A stretch of 31,403 bases of DNA from Dehalococcoidia bacterium (GCA_030615865.1 JAUWYK010000011.1:1-31403), one strand, 5' to 3'; shown: positions 7,375 through 16,495, counted from the stretch's first letter. A program made the numbers and translations. The notes: generated by a model from the sequence alone, not told the origin.

Positions 7375-8517
7375 TCTCTTTAATATGTGCACGGCAACAG
7401 CACCAGACTCCAGCTCTGTAACCTCACCGCCGATAACATGGGCTAAGCCAACTTTGGCATTAGCCACTTGCCGTTTGCCAGCCTGGCTTCTGAGCTGCCA
7501 GACAAGCTCGGCTATTTGAGCTACACCTGAGGCACTAATAGGGTGCCCCTTCGATAGGAGACCACCACTGGCGTTTACCGGAAGCTTACCATCTATTGCT
7601 GTAATTCCTTCCTCAAGCAGGCGTACCTCTTCACCCCTCCCACAAAAGCCTAACTCCACGTAGTGCTGCAACTCAGTGACGGCAAAAGCATCGTGAAGTT
7701 CACATACATTTACGTCTTCCGGTCCCAAACCAGCCATTTCATAGGCTTCACCAGCGCACTTATAGGTCATGTCGGAGAACGTTACATCCTGCCAACGATA
7801 TGTATAGTCTCCACTTTTCAATACTGAAGCGGCAATGACAATGGGGCTATTAGTATATTTCTTAGCCAGATCTAGAGAGATTAGAATTACCGCTGCCGCC
7901 CCATCAGTGGCGGGACAACACTGAAGTAGAGTAATTGGTTCACAGATGGGCCTGGAGTTAATTATTTCCTCGATAGTAAGCTCCCTTTTATATTGAGAAT
8001 ACGGATTCAAACACCCGTTATGATGGTTCTTGACGGAAACCTGTGCAATCTGCTTCAGGGAAACGCCAGACACATCCATATATCTTCTCTGACACAGGGC
8101 AAATCTGGCTACCATGCTCATTCCCAATTCTCCCGAAATGTCGCCTTTGGCTGGTGGTATGAGCTTTCCGGCTATAGGACTGGTAGTCATGGATTCAACA
8201 CCAACGACTATTCCGATATCGTAGAGGTCGGAAGCAATATCCCACCAAGCTTTCCTAAGGGCGGTGGCACCGCCAGCACAGGCATTCTCAATGTTGGTTA
8301 GTTCGATACCAGTGATACCCACCTCTCTTAGAATCGCCTGTCCAATAACCATCCCCCCGTAGAGATTGGCACAATAACCAAACTGAACATCCCTGGGGTC
8401 AACACCCCCGTCCTTTAAAGCTGCCCAAGCAGCTTCTCTTCCCAGTTCATCTAGTGTCCTCTCTGGAAATTTCCCAAAAACGGTACTGCCTACCCCGATG
8501 ATGGCTACTTCTCTCAT
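7372..8517 (-). CDS. SCP2-type thiolase / acetyl-CoA acetyltransferase
   Basis: A 381-residue thiolase-fold enzyme expected to cleave a 3-oxoacyl-CoA with CoA. The nucleophile is Cys80 in NIENACAGGA. His275 lies in ELHDAF, and His325 in GGLLSKGHPISASG, the usual catalytic partner. The last loop reads GLAHVIGG, not the QNGGG or HNxGG of many thiolases, as in the SCP2/archaeal group. It overlaps the DUF35 gene by 4 bases (ATGA). In archaea such thiolases form stable complexes with a DUF35 protein, and the same is likely here. As last gene of the ketone-carboxylase operon it would complete breakdown: carboxylation, CoA transfer, thiolysis. The substrate chain length is unknown; a biosynthetic direction is less likely in this context. 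Confidence -1.
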   Translation of the reverse strand: MREVAIIGVGSTVFGKFPERTLDELGREAAWAALKDGGVDPRDVQFGYCANLYGGMVIGQAILREVGITGIELTNIENACAGGATALRKAWWDIASDLYDIGIVVGVESMTTSPIAGKLIPPAKGDISGELGMSMVARFALCQRRYMDVSGVSLKQIAQVSVKNHHNGCLNPYSQYKRELTIEEIINSRPICEPITLLQCCPATDGAAAVILISLDLAKKYTNSPIVIAASVLKSGDYTYRWQDVTFSDMTYKCAGEAYEMAGLGPEDVNVCELHDAFAVTELQHYVELGFCGRGEEVRLLEEGITAIDGKLPVNASGGLLSKGHPISASGVAQIAELVWQLRSQAGKRQVANAKVGLAHVIGGEVTELESGAVAVHILKR

Positions 8518-8933
8518 CGTTTCACATCCCTCTGTTCGACCACGGAAGGTCTAAATGTGTATCCGATGATTTCCTTTTCTTCTTCATCCCAGAGTTTTTC
8601 AATGGCTAATTGCATGTCCATACCTATTTCCAAAGGATGCTCTTGCCAACGTCTAATCTGGCTAAATATTCTTATTCCCTCCGGTAGTTGTATCCAGCCA
8701 ACTGCGTAGGGAGGTTCGAAGTGCTCACTCGGCATATGTACAATAGTAAAGCTGTACAGTTTCCCATTCCGGCTCAGATTCCAACGCTCCAAGTCTTGGC
8801 TCAAACAGTTCAAGCATGCTTCTCTCTTAGGAAAAATTATCTGTCCACATTGCTTACACTTGCATCCTACCAGTGTCCATTTCCCAGAAACTTTCTCGAA
8901 GAGCCCCTCTCTGAATGGAACCTTGGTTGTCAT
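8514..8933 (-). CDS. DUF35 OB-fold protein with zinc ribbon
   Basis: A 139-residue protein made of an N-terminal zinc ribbon (CKQCG and, about 12 residues on, CLNC, within residues 24-43) and an OB fold (GKLYSFTIVHMPSEHFEPPYAVGWIQLPEG). DUF35 proteins partner SCP2-type thiolases and are thought to help hold or pass acyl-CoA substrates. AAGGAG lies 6 bases before the ATG. The gene is coupled to the thiolase by a 4-base overlap, so the two products are probably made in equal amounts as a complex. The family assignment is firm; the exact role is inferred from homologous complexes. Confidence -1.
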   Translation of the reverse strand: MTTKVPFREGLFEKVSGKWTLVGCKCKQCGQIIFPKREACLNCLSQDLERWNLSRNGKLYSFTIVHMPSEHFEPPYAVGWIQLPEGIRIFSQIRRWQEHPLEIGMDMQLAIEKLWDEEEKEIIGYTFRPSVVEQRDVKR

Positions 8934-8946
8934 TCAATACTCCTTA

Positions 8947-9357
8947 TCACCTAGCAACTCTCTGGGTGAGTTCCACCAGTATTCCCTTGGTAGCTGCCGG
9001 GTGTACGAAAGCTACCTTACTATGTCCTACAGCTTGCGCTTCTTCATTTATAAGAGGCACACCCTTTGTCCTTAGTAACTCCAGCTCTCGGTCAATGTCA
9101 TCCACCTCGATCGAAATATGGTGTAAACCCTCGCCTCGCTTCTGCAGGAAGTTAGCTAGTGAACCGTTAGGATTGATCGGCTCAATCAGCTCAATGGTTA
9201 CTTCCCCAGCCGCCATAAAAACTGACCGGAACTCTTCCTGTGGCGCCATTTCAGGTAGGGTCTCGACTTTCCTGAAACCAAAAATTTCAGAAAAGACTTT
9301 CACCGCCTCATCAATGTCCCTTACCATTACTCCTATATGATCAATTCTCTTGAGCAA
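8947..9357 (-). CDS. VOC-superfamily methylmalonyl-CoA epimerase-like protein
   Basis: A 136-residue protein with two beta-alpha-beta-beta-beta units. The metal-ligand pattern of methylmalonyl-CoA epimerase is visible: His7 in IDHIGVMV, an acidic residue in TIELIEP (about 56), His79/80 in GLHHISIEV and Glu129 in GILVELTQ. The start is TTG at 9357, supported by GGAGG 5 bases upstream and by the universally N-terminal IDHIGV motif. The known reaction interconverts (R)- and (S)-methylmalonyl-CoA, linking propionyl-CoA to succinyl-CoA. In this operon it could handle propionyl-CoA released by thiolysis, or help regenerate succinyl-CoA for the CoA-transferase. A different VOC reaction on a carboxylated CoA ester cannot be excluded. 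Confidence -1.
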   Translation of the reverse strand: MLKRIDHIGVMVRDIDEAVKVFSEIFGFRKVETLPEMAPQEEFRSVFMAAGEVTIELIEPINPNGSLANFLQKRGEGLHHISIEVDDIDRELELLRTKGVPLINEEAQAVGHSKVAFVHPAATKGILVELTQRVAR

Positions 9358-9399
9358 TTCGTCCTCCGTTGGCTTACACGATTCTTCCCCATTGCCTGG

Positions 9400-10116
9400 T
9401 TACAATTCAATCTCCTTGAGGTCACTGGCTATGATTAGTTTTGGTTCCGTTACTATTTGAATTTCATCGGGGCTGAACCCAGGGGCTGTTTCTTTAAGAA
9501 CTAACCCGGCTGCCGTTACTTCGATTACCGCCATATCAGTGACGATCAATGACACACACTCCCGTGCTGTTAACTCAAACTTGCATTCCTTAACAATCTT
9601 AGGTTTACCATCCTTTGTAGTGTGAGTCATGGCTACGATGACCGTTTTCGCTCCTACAGCTAAATCCATGGCTCCTCCAATAGCCGGTGGAAAACGACCC
9701 ATCTTAATCCATTCAGAGATATCTTCATTATAGTCAGCCATATTACCTATCGCCCAATTAGCGAGGTCGCCTTTCTCGGATACCTCCAAGGCACCGAGAA
9801 CACTGATGTCGATGTGCCCACCCCTGATCATAGCGAATGATTCATCCTGGGCGAAAAAACTCATTCCAGGCAAAGGAGTAACCGGCTGAAAGCTAGCATT
9901 AAACAAATCCCAGTCTGCCTCCTCCGTTGATGCTATGCCGCCAAAGCCGAGTGCCCCATTCTCGGTATGGAACAGAACATCCCTTCCTTCGGCCACAAAG
10001 TTGCAGGCCAGAGTCGGAATGCCACCGCCAAGGTTAACTATCATTCCGTCCTGAAACTCCTTGGCCACACGCATGGCAACCGTTTGCTCATCCAGCTTGC
10101 CTTTTACACCACTCAT
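9400..10116 (-). CDS. 3-oxoacid CoA-transferase, subunit B
   Basis: A 238-residue beta subunit of a family I CoA-transferase. The catalytic glutamate is Glu52 in FHTENGALGFGG, which forms the glutamyl-CoA thioester. The region GGGIPTLACNFV and the C-terminal VTEPKLI match the family (Sco/Ato-type). It lies 12 bases after subunit A, in the usual A-then-B order. Together they should transfer CoA from succinyl-CoA or acetyl-CoA to the 3-oxoacid made by the upstream carboxylase. The ATG at 10116 has a GGGGG stretch 6 bases ahead. The family assignment is sure; the donor and acceptor specificity is inferred. Confidence -1.
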   Translation of the reverse strand: MSGVKGKLDEQTVAMRVAKEFQDGMIVNLGGGIPTLACNFVAEGRDVLFHTENGALGFGGIASTEEADWDLFNASFQPVTPLPGMSFFAQDESFAMIRGGHIDISVLGALEVSEKGDLANWAIGNMADYNEDISEWIKMGRFPPAIGGAMDLAVGAKTVIVAMTHTTKDGKPKIVKECKFELTARECVSLIVTDMAVIEVTAAGLVLKETAPGFSPDEIQIVTEPKLIIASDLKEIEL

Positions 10117-10128
10117 TCAGTACCCCCG

Positions 10129-10860
10129 TTATCTGGTGACTACGCGATCCACATATACCCCAGGTGTTACCACTACCTCGGGCTCTAACTCCCCAAGCTC
10201 TACTACCTCTGCCACCTCAGCGACAGTTATAGTCGCTGCTCCAGCCATTGTTGCGTTGAAAGTACGAGATGTACCCCGGTAAATGAGATTACCATAACGG
10301 TCGGCTTTATAAGCCCAAATAAAGCCAAAATCAGCTTTGATGGCAAATTCTAGGAGGTGCTCCCTATTGTTAAAAGTTCTGACTTCCTTGTCCTTTTCAA
10401 GAAATGTTCCTATACCGGTACGGGTGTAGAACGCAGAGATACCTGCCCGAGCAGCACTTATCCTCTCGGCAAGGGTTCCCTGAGCTACAAGTTCAATTTC
10501 AATATTTTGCCCCTCCCGCAAAGCCTTTACCACGGGGAAAGGCTCTTGCATAAGAAGTATCGCCATCGCTGGGACAGAAACAATTAGCTTACGGACTTGG
10601 CCATTCTGTATCAATAATGACGCATCGGCGAATGATTCTGGTACCGTCATAGTTCTTGCCGCTGCTTCTTGGGCACCCCTTCCCAGCACTGGAGCATTTC
10701 CCACTAGAGTAAGTTCCTTTACTGGACGTTTGGCCAATGCCCGGAACAAAGTTGATGGCACTCCACCTACACAACCGAATCCACCACACAGTATCACAGC
10801 ACCGTCGAACACATCAGCTACGGCTTCGTCGCTGCTTGCCACCACTTTATCTATTGCCAT
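10129..10860 (-). CDS. 3-oxoacid CoA-transferase, subunit A
   Basis: A 243-residue alpha subunit. The N-terminal glycine-rich loop (AVILCGGFGCVGGVPSTL) and the later ARAGISAFYTRTGIGTFL and ADFGFIWAYKADRYGN blocks are the family signatures, the last equivalent to the usual ADVALIKAxxADxxGN. ATG at 10860 is preferred over the GTG directly before it because AAGGAG then has the better 7-base spacing. The gene starts 11 bases after the HyuB-type gene, so it belongs to the same transcript. It works with subunit B, which carries the catalytic glutamate. Confidence -1.
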   Translation of the reverse strand: MAIDKVVASSDEAVADVFDGAVILCGGFGCVGGVPSTLFRALAKRPVKELTLVGNAPVLGRGAQEAAARTMTVPESFADASLLIQNGQVRKLIVSVPAMAILLMQEPFPVVKALREGQNIEIELVAQGTLAERISAARAGISAFYTRTGIGTFLEKDKEVRTFNNREHLLEFAIKADFGFIWAYKADRYGNLIYRGTSRTFNATMAGAATITVAEVAEVVELGELEPEVVVTPGVYVDRVVTR

Positions 10861-10871
10861 CACGGCTCTCC

Positions 10872-12974
10872 TTACCGTTTTGTTTGGCTGCTTTTTTCCG
10901 ATACTCCAGGCCAGTAACCATAATATGAAAACGAGTCATACTTAGAATCAGGCCAAGTACCGTAAAACTCTAGAGTTTCGTCACTAGGTTTCTTCTTTAA
11001 CCATTTTCTCTCAAATTGCTTAAATCTTACGCCTCTTGCCTTTCTGTCCATTCTTTCCTGCTCGCGTAGTAACTTTGTTTTCTCCTGGTCAACGGCTAAC
11101 CTTTGTTCGTCGTAGGCAACTCTATAAACGTTCTTGGCCGCCCAGTGGGAGATGACCCCATTCTCCAGGTCTTGCATTACTAATGAGGGATCACGTTCGA
11201 TTGGGTCGGCATATCCGCCACCGCCACCAGTGCCACCGGCGACCATATCTCCTTCCTTAGTAGGTTCAGCCAGGCAGGGATATCCCCTCAGGTTGTAATG
11301 ACCTTTAATAGCTTGCTCCTGATAAAGCATTTTGGATGAACTTGGTATATTTTCGTCTGATTTGCGCAACATCTCATTCGTATTGGAATCAGAGATGGCC
11401 AGGAAAGGCAGTGCTGGAACGCCATAGCCTCCAAAGAGCCCTTGTGCCAATGTCATTCTAGAACCAAAACCCCAAGTGCCCAGGAAAATATCAGGCACGT
11501 TGTGTACTCTGATGGCATAATCCATGCCTACACCACCTCTATATTTGCCATGGCCACAACTATCCTGGTGAAAGCCACGATACAAATATAAAAACGGCAG
11601 GTGTGATTCTAAACTTTCAACCTCTCCCGGCTCGGAGGTCAGCGGGGCAAAATAAGCACCGGCAACGTTCACCCCGTCTTTATAGCTTCTGGCCCCAAAT
11701 CCGATCCCGTTCATCTCGGCGCCAGCGTCAGCAAACGGCTCTCCATACTGGTTCAACCCACCGTATGATATGGTATTAAACCCTCGATTACCTGAGCATT
11801 CGACGCGCTCTGGATTTGTGTTATAAATTAGCTGCTGAAGCACGTGCTGTATGGCCAAAGAGGAAGCCTCGTGGACATAAGGAGCACCAGCTTTTGGAGA
11901 CTCACGACCAGTATTGACTATACTGGCTTCTGGCAACTTAAACGACATGGGCTCTAATATACCTATATTATGGGGTAAATCGTAGAACAAGTGACCCAAC
12001 AGATAAACTGCTGTGCTTACGCCTATGACTCCTACTCCAGGGGAATTGCCCACACGATCCTTAACTTCTGGTGAGGTACCATCAAAGTCAAAGTACAGAT
12101 GGTCACCTTTCTTCTCTAAGGTGACGGCTACTTTCAATAGTCGGGGCAGCGAGCCAACACAATCTATGAACTGAATATTTCTGAATTTACCGTCATTCCA
12201 CTGACTAATGCGCTTCCTGACAGCCTCACCTGTGACCTTAATGGCGTACCTAAGAGCTCCAATCAAGTACTCGGGTGTTACCTTTTCAATATCAGATAAT
12301 AATCGTTTCTCCATAATTCTCAGGGCGGCCATTCTTGCTTTGATGTCCAGAGTTAACGCCCGTGGATCTCGAACCACATGATTAAAGAAATTGAGGACAT
12401 CTTCCTTTAATAGGTAGTTCTCAGCAATTTTCAAGCCGGGAACCTGCAAACCTTCGTCATACATGCTCCTTGAGCCGGTTGGCATACCACCTGGTTCGCA
12501 AGCACCACATTCCCCACTATGAATAACAGCTCCTACCCAGCATACCAGCTTACCCTTATAGAATATCGGTGCGTATATGCCCATATCCGGAGGGTGCGTA
12601 CCGCGGTAAAAGGGGTAATTACAAAAGAATGCGTCCCCTGGTTTAACACCAACACTGGGGTCATCTACCCAATACTTCATAATATACTTTATATCTGTTC
12701 CACCTAGTATGGCATGAAAATACAAACCTGAGGCGCAGATGGCGCTATCTCCGGATTTTGCGTATATGGCGCAGGCTGTATCCCCCCAGCGGCACCCTGT
12801 ACTAGCGCCAAGCTTGACGAGGGTCTCATTACCCTCGAACGCTATCGTATGTAGCTTATGGAGAAAAATACCAGCTGCGGTAGGGTCCATGTCCTTCATG
12901 TACTTGAGTTCTTCTTCTGTCGGAGGCTCGGGATGCAATCGTGTGCTTATTTCATAGTCGATTCTACCTGGCAT
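10872..12974 (-). CDS. HyuB-type subunit of an ATP-dependent ketone carboxylase
   Basis: A 700-residue protein of the hydantoinase B / acetone carboxylase alpha family. Typical blocks are present: GDAFFCNYPFYRGTHPPDM near residue 115, VGAVIHSGECGACEPGG, FDFDGTSPEVKDRVGNSPG, a GGVGMDYAIRV block and a terminal GGTGGGGGYADPIERDP loop. In acetone and acetophenone carboxylases this subunit receives a carboxylated or phosphorylated intermediate and joins it to the ketone enolate. A strong GGAGGAGG sits before the ATG. It follows the second HyuA gene by 21 bases. In a hydantoinase the partner would be one HyuA; here two HyuA genes plus a gamma-type gene point to a carboxylase. Substrate unknown. Confidence -1.
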   Translation of the reverse strand: MPGRIDYEISTRLHPEPPTEEELKYMKDMDPTAAGIFLHKLHTIAFEGNETLVKLGASTGCRWGDTACAIYAKSGDSAICASGLYFHAILGGTDIKYIMKYWVDDPSVGVKPGDAFFCNYPFYRGTHPPDMGIYAPIFYKGKLVCWVGAVIHSGECGACEPGGMPTGSRSMYDEGLQVPGLKIAENYLLKEDVLNFFNHVVRDPRALTLDIKARMAALRIMEKRLLSDIEKVTPEYLIGALRYAIKVTGEAVRKRISQWNDGKFRNIQFIDCVGSLPRLLKVAVTLEKKGDHLYFDFDGTSPEVKDRVGNSPGVGVIGVSTAVYLLGHLFYDLPHNIGILEPMSFKLPEASIVNTGRESPKAGAPYVHEASSLAIQHVLQQLIYNTNPERVECSGNRGFNTISYGGLNQYGEPFADAGAEMNGIGFGARSYKDGVNVAGAYFAPLTSEPGEVESLESHLPFLYLYRGFHQDSCGHGKYRGGVGMDYAIRVHNVPDIFLGTWGFGSRMTLAQGLFGGYGVPALPFLAISDSNTNEMLRKSDENIPSSSKMLYQEQAIKGHYNLRGYPCLAEPTKEGDMVAGGTGGGGGYADPIERDPSLVMQDLENGVISHWAAKNVYRVAYDEQRLAVDQEKTKLLREQERMDRKARGVRFKQFERKWLKKKPSDETLEFYGTWPDSKYDSFSYYGYWPGVSEKSSQTKR

Positions 12975-12995
12975 TTTCGTCCTCCTCCATTTTTA

Positions 12996-15131
12996 TTAAC
13001 TATTATGCTCCAGGATGCCGTAGAGTTCCGGGGCCATCGCGAATCTCCAGTCGGGTTCTATGACAACTGTAGTATTATCGGCCTCAATAACAGCCGGGCC
13101 TTCTATCACATTCCCGGCCCTCAGCAAGTCCCACTGGTAAATATTGGTGCTCTTAAACTCATTAAGCTTCTCCCAAAACGCATCCCGCTGTCCTTTCAAG
13201 GCTTGTTTGGCCGCTGTTTTGCCAATAGCTTCATGTTGAGTCAGCAGGAAGTGTGGTAAATTCAAATAGACAAATAATCGGTAGGTTTCAACCTCAATGC
13301 CCCCTTGGGGAAAGGCGGCTTCAGCACTGTATATTCGGCTGAATTCTTCGGTGAAACGGTCGCAGACCTTTTTAACATCTTCGGTACTGTGGATAAACAA
13401 GAGGGGAGATTCAATAGGCGTATAGCGCCATTGCATACCATATCTCATTTCCAGCTCTAGCCTAAAAGTTGCCTGGTCTTCTTTAAAACCCTCAAGTATG
13501 ACATCTCTGATGGCTAGCTTTCTTAACTCCTCGGTAATGGAATTAAACACTTCAAAATCACTGAAGTAAGTTCCCTTGGTATAGTCGAAAAGCCTGATAT
13601 TTCTAGATTTTTCATAGGTGTGCACCACATCCAATGTGGACGCGCCATAGGCTCCGGCTACTGCCGACATAGGTGGGATAATAATCCTTCTCATTTCGGC
13701 GGCAGAGGCGACTCCACAGCAATGACCGGGTCCGGCGCCACCGCCAGCTAAAACGGCAAATTCCGAAGGCTCATACCCCTTGAGCGCTACCTCTTTGAAT
13801 ATCTCCTGTCCCATCTTAGCATCAGCGACTTTCTTAATCATCAGGGCACAGGTTACTTCATCCCAGCCTGCTTTTTCGCCCAGTTCTCTTAGGGACTTCG
13901 CCGCCTTTTCCTTGTTTAACATCATTTTCCCACCCAGGAAATAAACTGGATTGATATAACCAAGAACAACGTCGGCATCGGTGACGGTTGCCTGTTCCCC
14001 GCCGAGGTTATAACATGCCGGACCGGGCATGGCCCCAGCGCTGGCTGGCCCAACCTCTAACCGATTGCCGAGTAGTGGGTTCAACCAGGCTATGGAACCA
14101 CCACCGGCACCGATTGACGTTATTTTTATGGCGGTGAGCTGGGTTCGCCAACGGTCAACGGTAGGATACAGGTCATAGTGAGTGATACTGCCGTCAGTGA
14201 CTAGCCCGATGTCAAAGCTGGTGCCTCCAGCATCGGTGAAGACAACGTTCGGTAGACCAACTCCACTACACAAGTGAGAAGCTCCGCATAACCCGCTTAC
14301 CGGACTGGCACCATAGGTAGCAATTGCCTTGGTTCTGGCAACTTTAGCACAACCGCCCACGTTATCGCAGAGGAGAAGGGGCCTCTTGTAGCCTCTATCT
14401 AATAGGTCGCTGCACAAGGCAGATAGCTGTTCCACAAACCCGATGTGTATATAGGCGTTCACTATCGCCGTCATTGTTCTTACATATTCGCCCTCCTTGG
14501 GCGAAATCTCAGAAGACAATATGATTGGCATATTACCTAGATAGACCTCGGGGAATTCTTCCTCAATGATGCTCCTTATTTCTTGTTCGTGAACCGGATT
14601 GACGAATGACCACAGAAGGCTAACCACAAAACCACGCACGCCATTATCAACCAGATATCTGAGCTGTTCCCGGACATCCTCTTTTACCAGTGGCATGACT
14701 ACGTTACCGCTATAATCTATTCGCTCCCTAACTCCCACCACCAGCTTACGGGGAATAAGAGGCGCTGGCTTCTCTATAGTTGTAACGTCCTGAACGTCTG
14801 AAAATGGCAAGCCATCCGCCCATTGCCGTCCTCTACCTATAAATATTGTATCTTCAAACCCACGGGTGGTGATTAATCCTATCTTGGGACCTGCACGCTC
14901 AATAAGTATATTGGTACCGATAGTCGTGCAGTACTTAATAGCCTCTGTATTCTCCAGAAACTTGTCCAGTGTTTTCCCATCTTTCTCGGCGCATTCCTCA
15001 AGCCCCCTTATGAAGCCGACACCGAGTTCATATGCCGTTGTTGGTACCTTGGTGGTGATGTACTCGTCTCCTTTAGCCACAAAGAAGTCCATGAAAGTAC
15101 CACCGACATCAACGTTGACAATATATCCCAT
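12996..15131 (-). CDS. HyuA-type ATPase subunit, variant copy (alpha'-like)
   Basis: A 711-residue protein with Hydant_A_N (about 1-185), Hydantoinase_A (about 205-500) and a C-terminal acetone-carboxylase-beta-like domain. Actin/hexokinase-type ATP-binding segments are visible: DVGGTFMD (8-15), TTIGTNILIERAG, TDAGGTSFDIG, SIGAGGGS and LAGGGAGPGHCCGVA. In the first segment the usual T of DxGGTFTD is M14, which may weaken phosphate binding. A GCAGGAGG site precedes the ATG. It is distinct from, not a duplicate of, the other HyuA-type subunit (16496-18547): the two share motifs but differ widely. Two HyuA subunits per complex is the arrangement known from acetophenone carboxylase, where one of them activates bicarbonate and the other contributes the second ATP site. 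Which of the two does what here is not decided by sequence. Confidence -1.
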   Translation of the reverse strand: MGYIVNVDVGGTFMDFFVAKGDEYITTKVPTTAYELGVGFIRGLEECAEKDGKTLDKFLENTEAIKYCTTIGTNILIERAGPKIGLITTRGFEDTIFIGRGRQWADGLPFSDVQDVTTIEKPAPLIPRKLVVGVRERIDYSGNVVMPLVKEDVREQLRYLVDNGVRGFVVSLLWSFVNPVHEQEIRSIIEEEFPEVYLGNMPIILSSEISPKEGEYVRTMTAIVNAYIHIGFVEQLSALCSDLLDRGYKRPLLLCDNVGGCAKVARTKAIATYGASPVSGLCGASHLCSGVGLPNVVFTDAGGTSFDIGLVTDGSITHYDLYPTVDRWRTQLTAIKITSIGAGGGSIAWLNPLLGNRLEVGPASAGAMPGPACYNLGGEQATVTDADVVLGYINPVYFLGGKMMLNKEKAAKSLRELGEKAGWDEVTCALMIKKVADAKMGQEIFKEVALKGYEPSEFAVLAGGGAGPGHCCGVASAAEMRRIIIPPMSAVAGAYGASTLDVVHTYEKSRNIRLFDYTKGTYFSDFEVFNSITEELRKLAIRDVILEGFKEDQATFRLELEMRYGMQWRYTPIESPLLFIHSTEDVKKVCDRFTEEFSRIYSAEAAFPQGGIEVETYRLFVYLNLPHFLLTQHEAIGKTAAKQALKGQRDAFWEKLNEFKSTNIYQWDLLRAGNVIEGPAVIEADNTTVVIEPDWRFAMAPELYGILEHNS

Positions 15132-15156
15132 GCTCTGCCTCCTGCAATACTTCTAT

Positions 15157-16143
15157 CTATACGTTATGCATCTTATCTATTAAATCGTGGATAGTCTCTA
15201 AAGGCATATCGTAAGGAACCTCGCCATCACTGACGTAGAAAAAGCCTGGCGGTCTATGTTTGGAGACGAAGTTGCTAATTGTCGTAAATTGCTTCAATAA
15301 CTCAGCTTGGCTTCCCATTGGTAGTGGCAAGCCGAAGGACACCTTCAGGGAATCGGATAAATTCCTTAAATTTGCCAGGTCATCATCACTTACTCTCTTA
15401 CCCAATAGGATTAACCCGCTCGGTCCTATCATCTTGTGCAACTCGGTAATGGAGTCAAACTCGATATCTTTTACGATGAGCACCGGGTAGCCGTTGTAGT
15501 ACTTGATGAGGTTGAATAGCGTGGCATAAACTGCGGCATAAGGTTTATTAGGTGATAGTAACTCACCAGGGTATTCCGCACCTAAAAGATCTTCTCTGAA
15601 GAATACGGCATCAATTCTCAATTCACACAGGCTCTTGGTTAGTTTCGTTAGTAAGCTGTCGGCTAGAGAAATAACATTCAAAATGTCCCGGTCCTTTAAT
15701 TCGTCGCCGGTTATGGCCTTCACTAACGAGCAAGGCCCAGCGAGAACGCCAATAACAGCAATCTCTTTGCCTTGCGACATTACTATCCGTTTAGTAGTTT
15801 CCAGCAAAATTGGGGTTCGGCTACTTTCCTCTGGATTTACTTCCCGCAATTCAAGCTGGCTACAACCGGCAATCCGTGGTGCCACATAATCACCAGACCA
15901 CTCCAGTTCACAGCCAAAAGTCTCAGCCTCTAGGGTAGCGTCAAAATTGTTCACTATTCCGTCATACTTTAGCAGTTTATAAGCCTCTTCCAACGAGTAG
16001 GTATAGTAAGTAGCATCTGATACCATTTCTCTGAGCGGAATCTGCCCTATTTTAGCAGCAAGACCATAAACAAATGGAACAAATACTGGCCTGTCTACAT
16101 TCACCAGTCTTAATGTGTTCCTGAAGGCAACTTTCGAGTTCAC
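15157..16143 (-). CDS. URO-D-fold protein (uroporphyrinogen decarboxylase/MtaA-like) inside the carboxylase operon
   Basis: A 328-residue (about 36 kDa) protein of the uroporphyrinogen decarboxylase superfamily. Visible marks are the N-terminal LRLVNVDRPVFVPFVYGLAA, the YDGIVNNFDATLEAETFGCELEW block, the IGVLAGPCSLVKAITG strand-turn and a C-terminal FYVSDGEVPYDMPLETIHDL. True HemE arginine motifs are not obvious, so haem synthesis is unlikely. The members nearest in role are corrinoid/thiol methyltransferases and uncharacterised catabolic proteins. GTG at 16143 overlaps the gamma-type gene by 4 bases, so translation is coupled. Its position between two carboxylase subunits suggests a direct part in the reaction, perhaps as an accessory subunit or as an enzyme acting on the ketone. 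No metal site was confidently identified. Confidence -1.
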   Translation of the reverse strand: MNSKVAFRNTLRLVNVDRPVFVPFVYGLAAKIGQIPLREMVSDATYYTYSLEEAYKLLKYDGIVNNFDATLEAETFGCELEWSGDYVAPRIAGCSQLELREVNPEESSRTPILLETTKRIVMSQGKEIAVIGVLAGPCSLVKAITGDELKDRDILNVISLADSLLTKLTKSLCELRIDAVFFREDLLGAEYPGELLSPNKPYAAVYATLFNLIKYYNGYPVLIVKDIEFDSITELHKMIGPSGLILLGKRVSDDDLANLRNLSDSLKVSFGLPLPMGSQAELLKQFTTISNFVSKHRPPGFFYVSDGEVPYDMPLETIHDLIDKMHNV

Positions 16144-16493
16144 TTCTGTTGCTTTTTAGCCCTTTCTTTCAGCTTGTCAATGTCAAATTCAATGTCTAAT
16201 ATGAGGGGATGGCCAGACGGTAAATACTGAACCGTCATCATTGCTCCGCAGTTTGGGCAATAGAACTCGACGACCCGCATGAAGTCTGGTTCTGGAGCAT
16301 AGGAAATTGTAGAAGCATCTCGTTTAATTGGAATCGGTGGTCCGTATATTTCATTAGCTGGTCTTTCGTGGACCAAACAACCTTTCAAGTAGGATTCTCT
16401 AGCCGAATAAATTTCTGCGCCACAGCGACCGCAGCACCACATCTCCTTGTCTAAGTCAATGTCTACGGATTCAGTAATTCGCATTTTAGCCAT
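16140..16493 (-). CDS. Acetone-carboxylase-gamma-like zinc protein
   Basis: A 117-residue protein with two Cys pairs, C21-G-R-C24 and C79-P-N-C82, that form a zinc ribbon, plus C39 and H42 in between. The size, the ribbon and a GHPLILDIEFDID tail fit the gamma subunit of acetone/acetophenone carboxylases, a small structural subunit. Its GGGAGG ribosome site lies within the last codons of the upstream HyuA gene (gap 2 bases), and its stop overlaps the next gene. This gene is what separates the operon from ordinary hydantoinase/oxoprolinase clusters, which have only HyuA and HyuB. Confidence -1.
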   Translation of the reverse strand: MAKMRITESVDIDLDKEMWCCGRCGAEIYSARESYLKGCLVHERPANEIYGPPIPIKRDASTISYAPEPDFMRVVEFYCPNCGAMMTVQYLPSGHPLILDIEFDIDKLKERAKKQQK

Positions 16494-16495
16494 AG

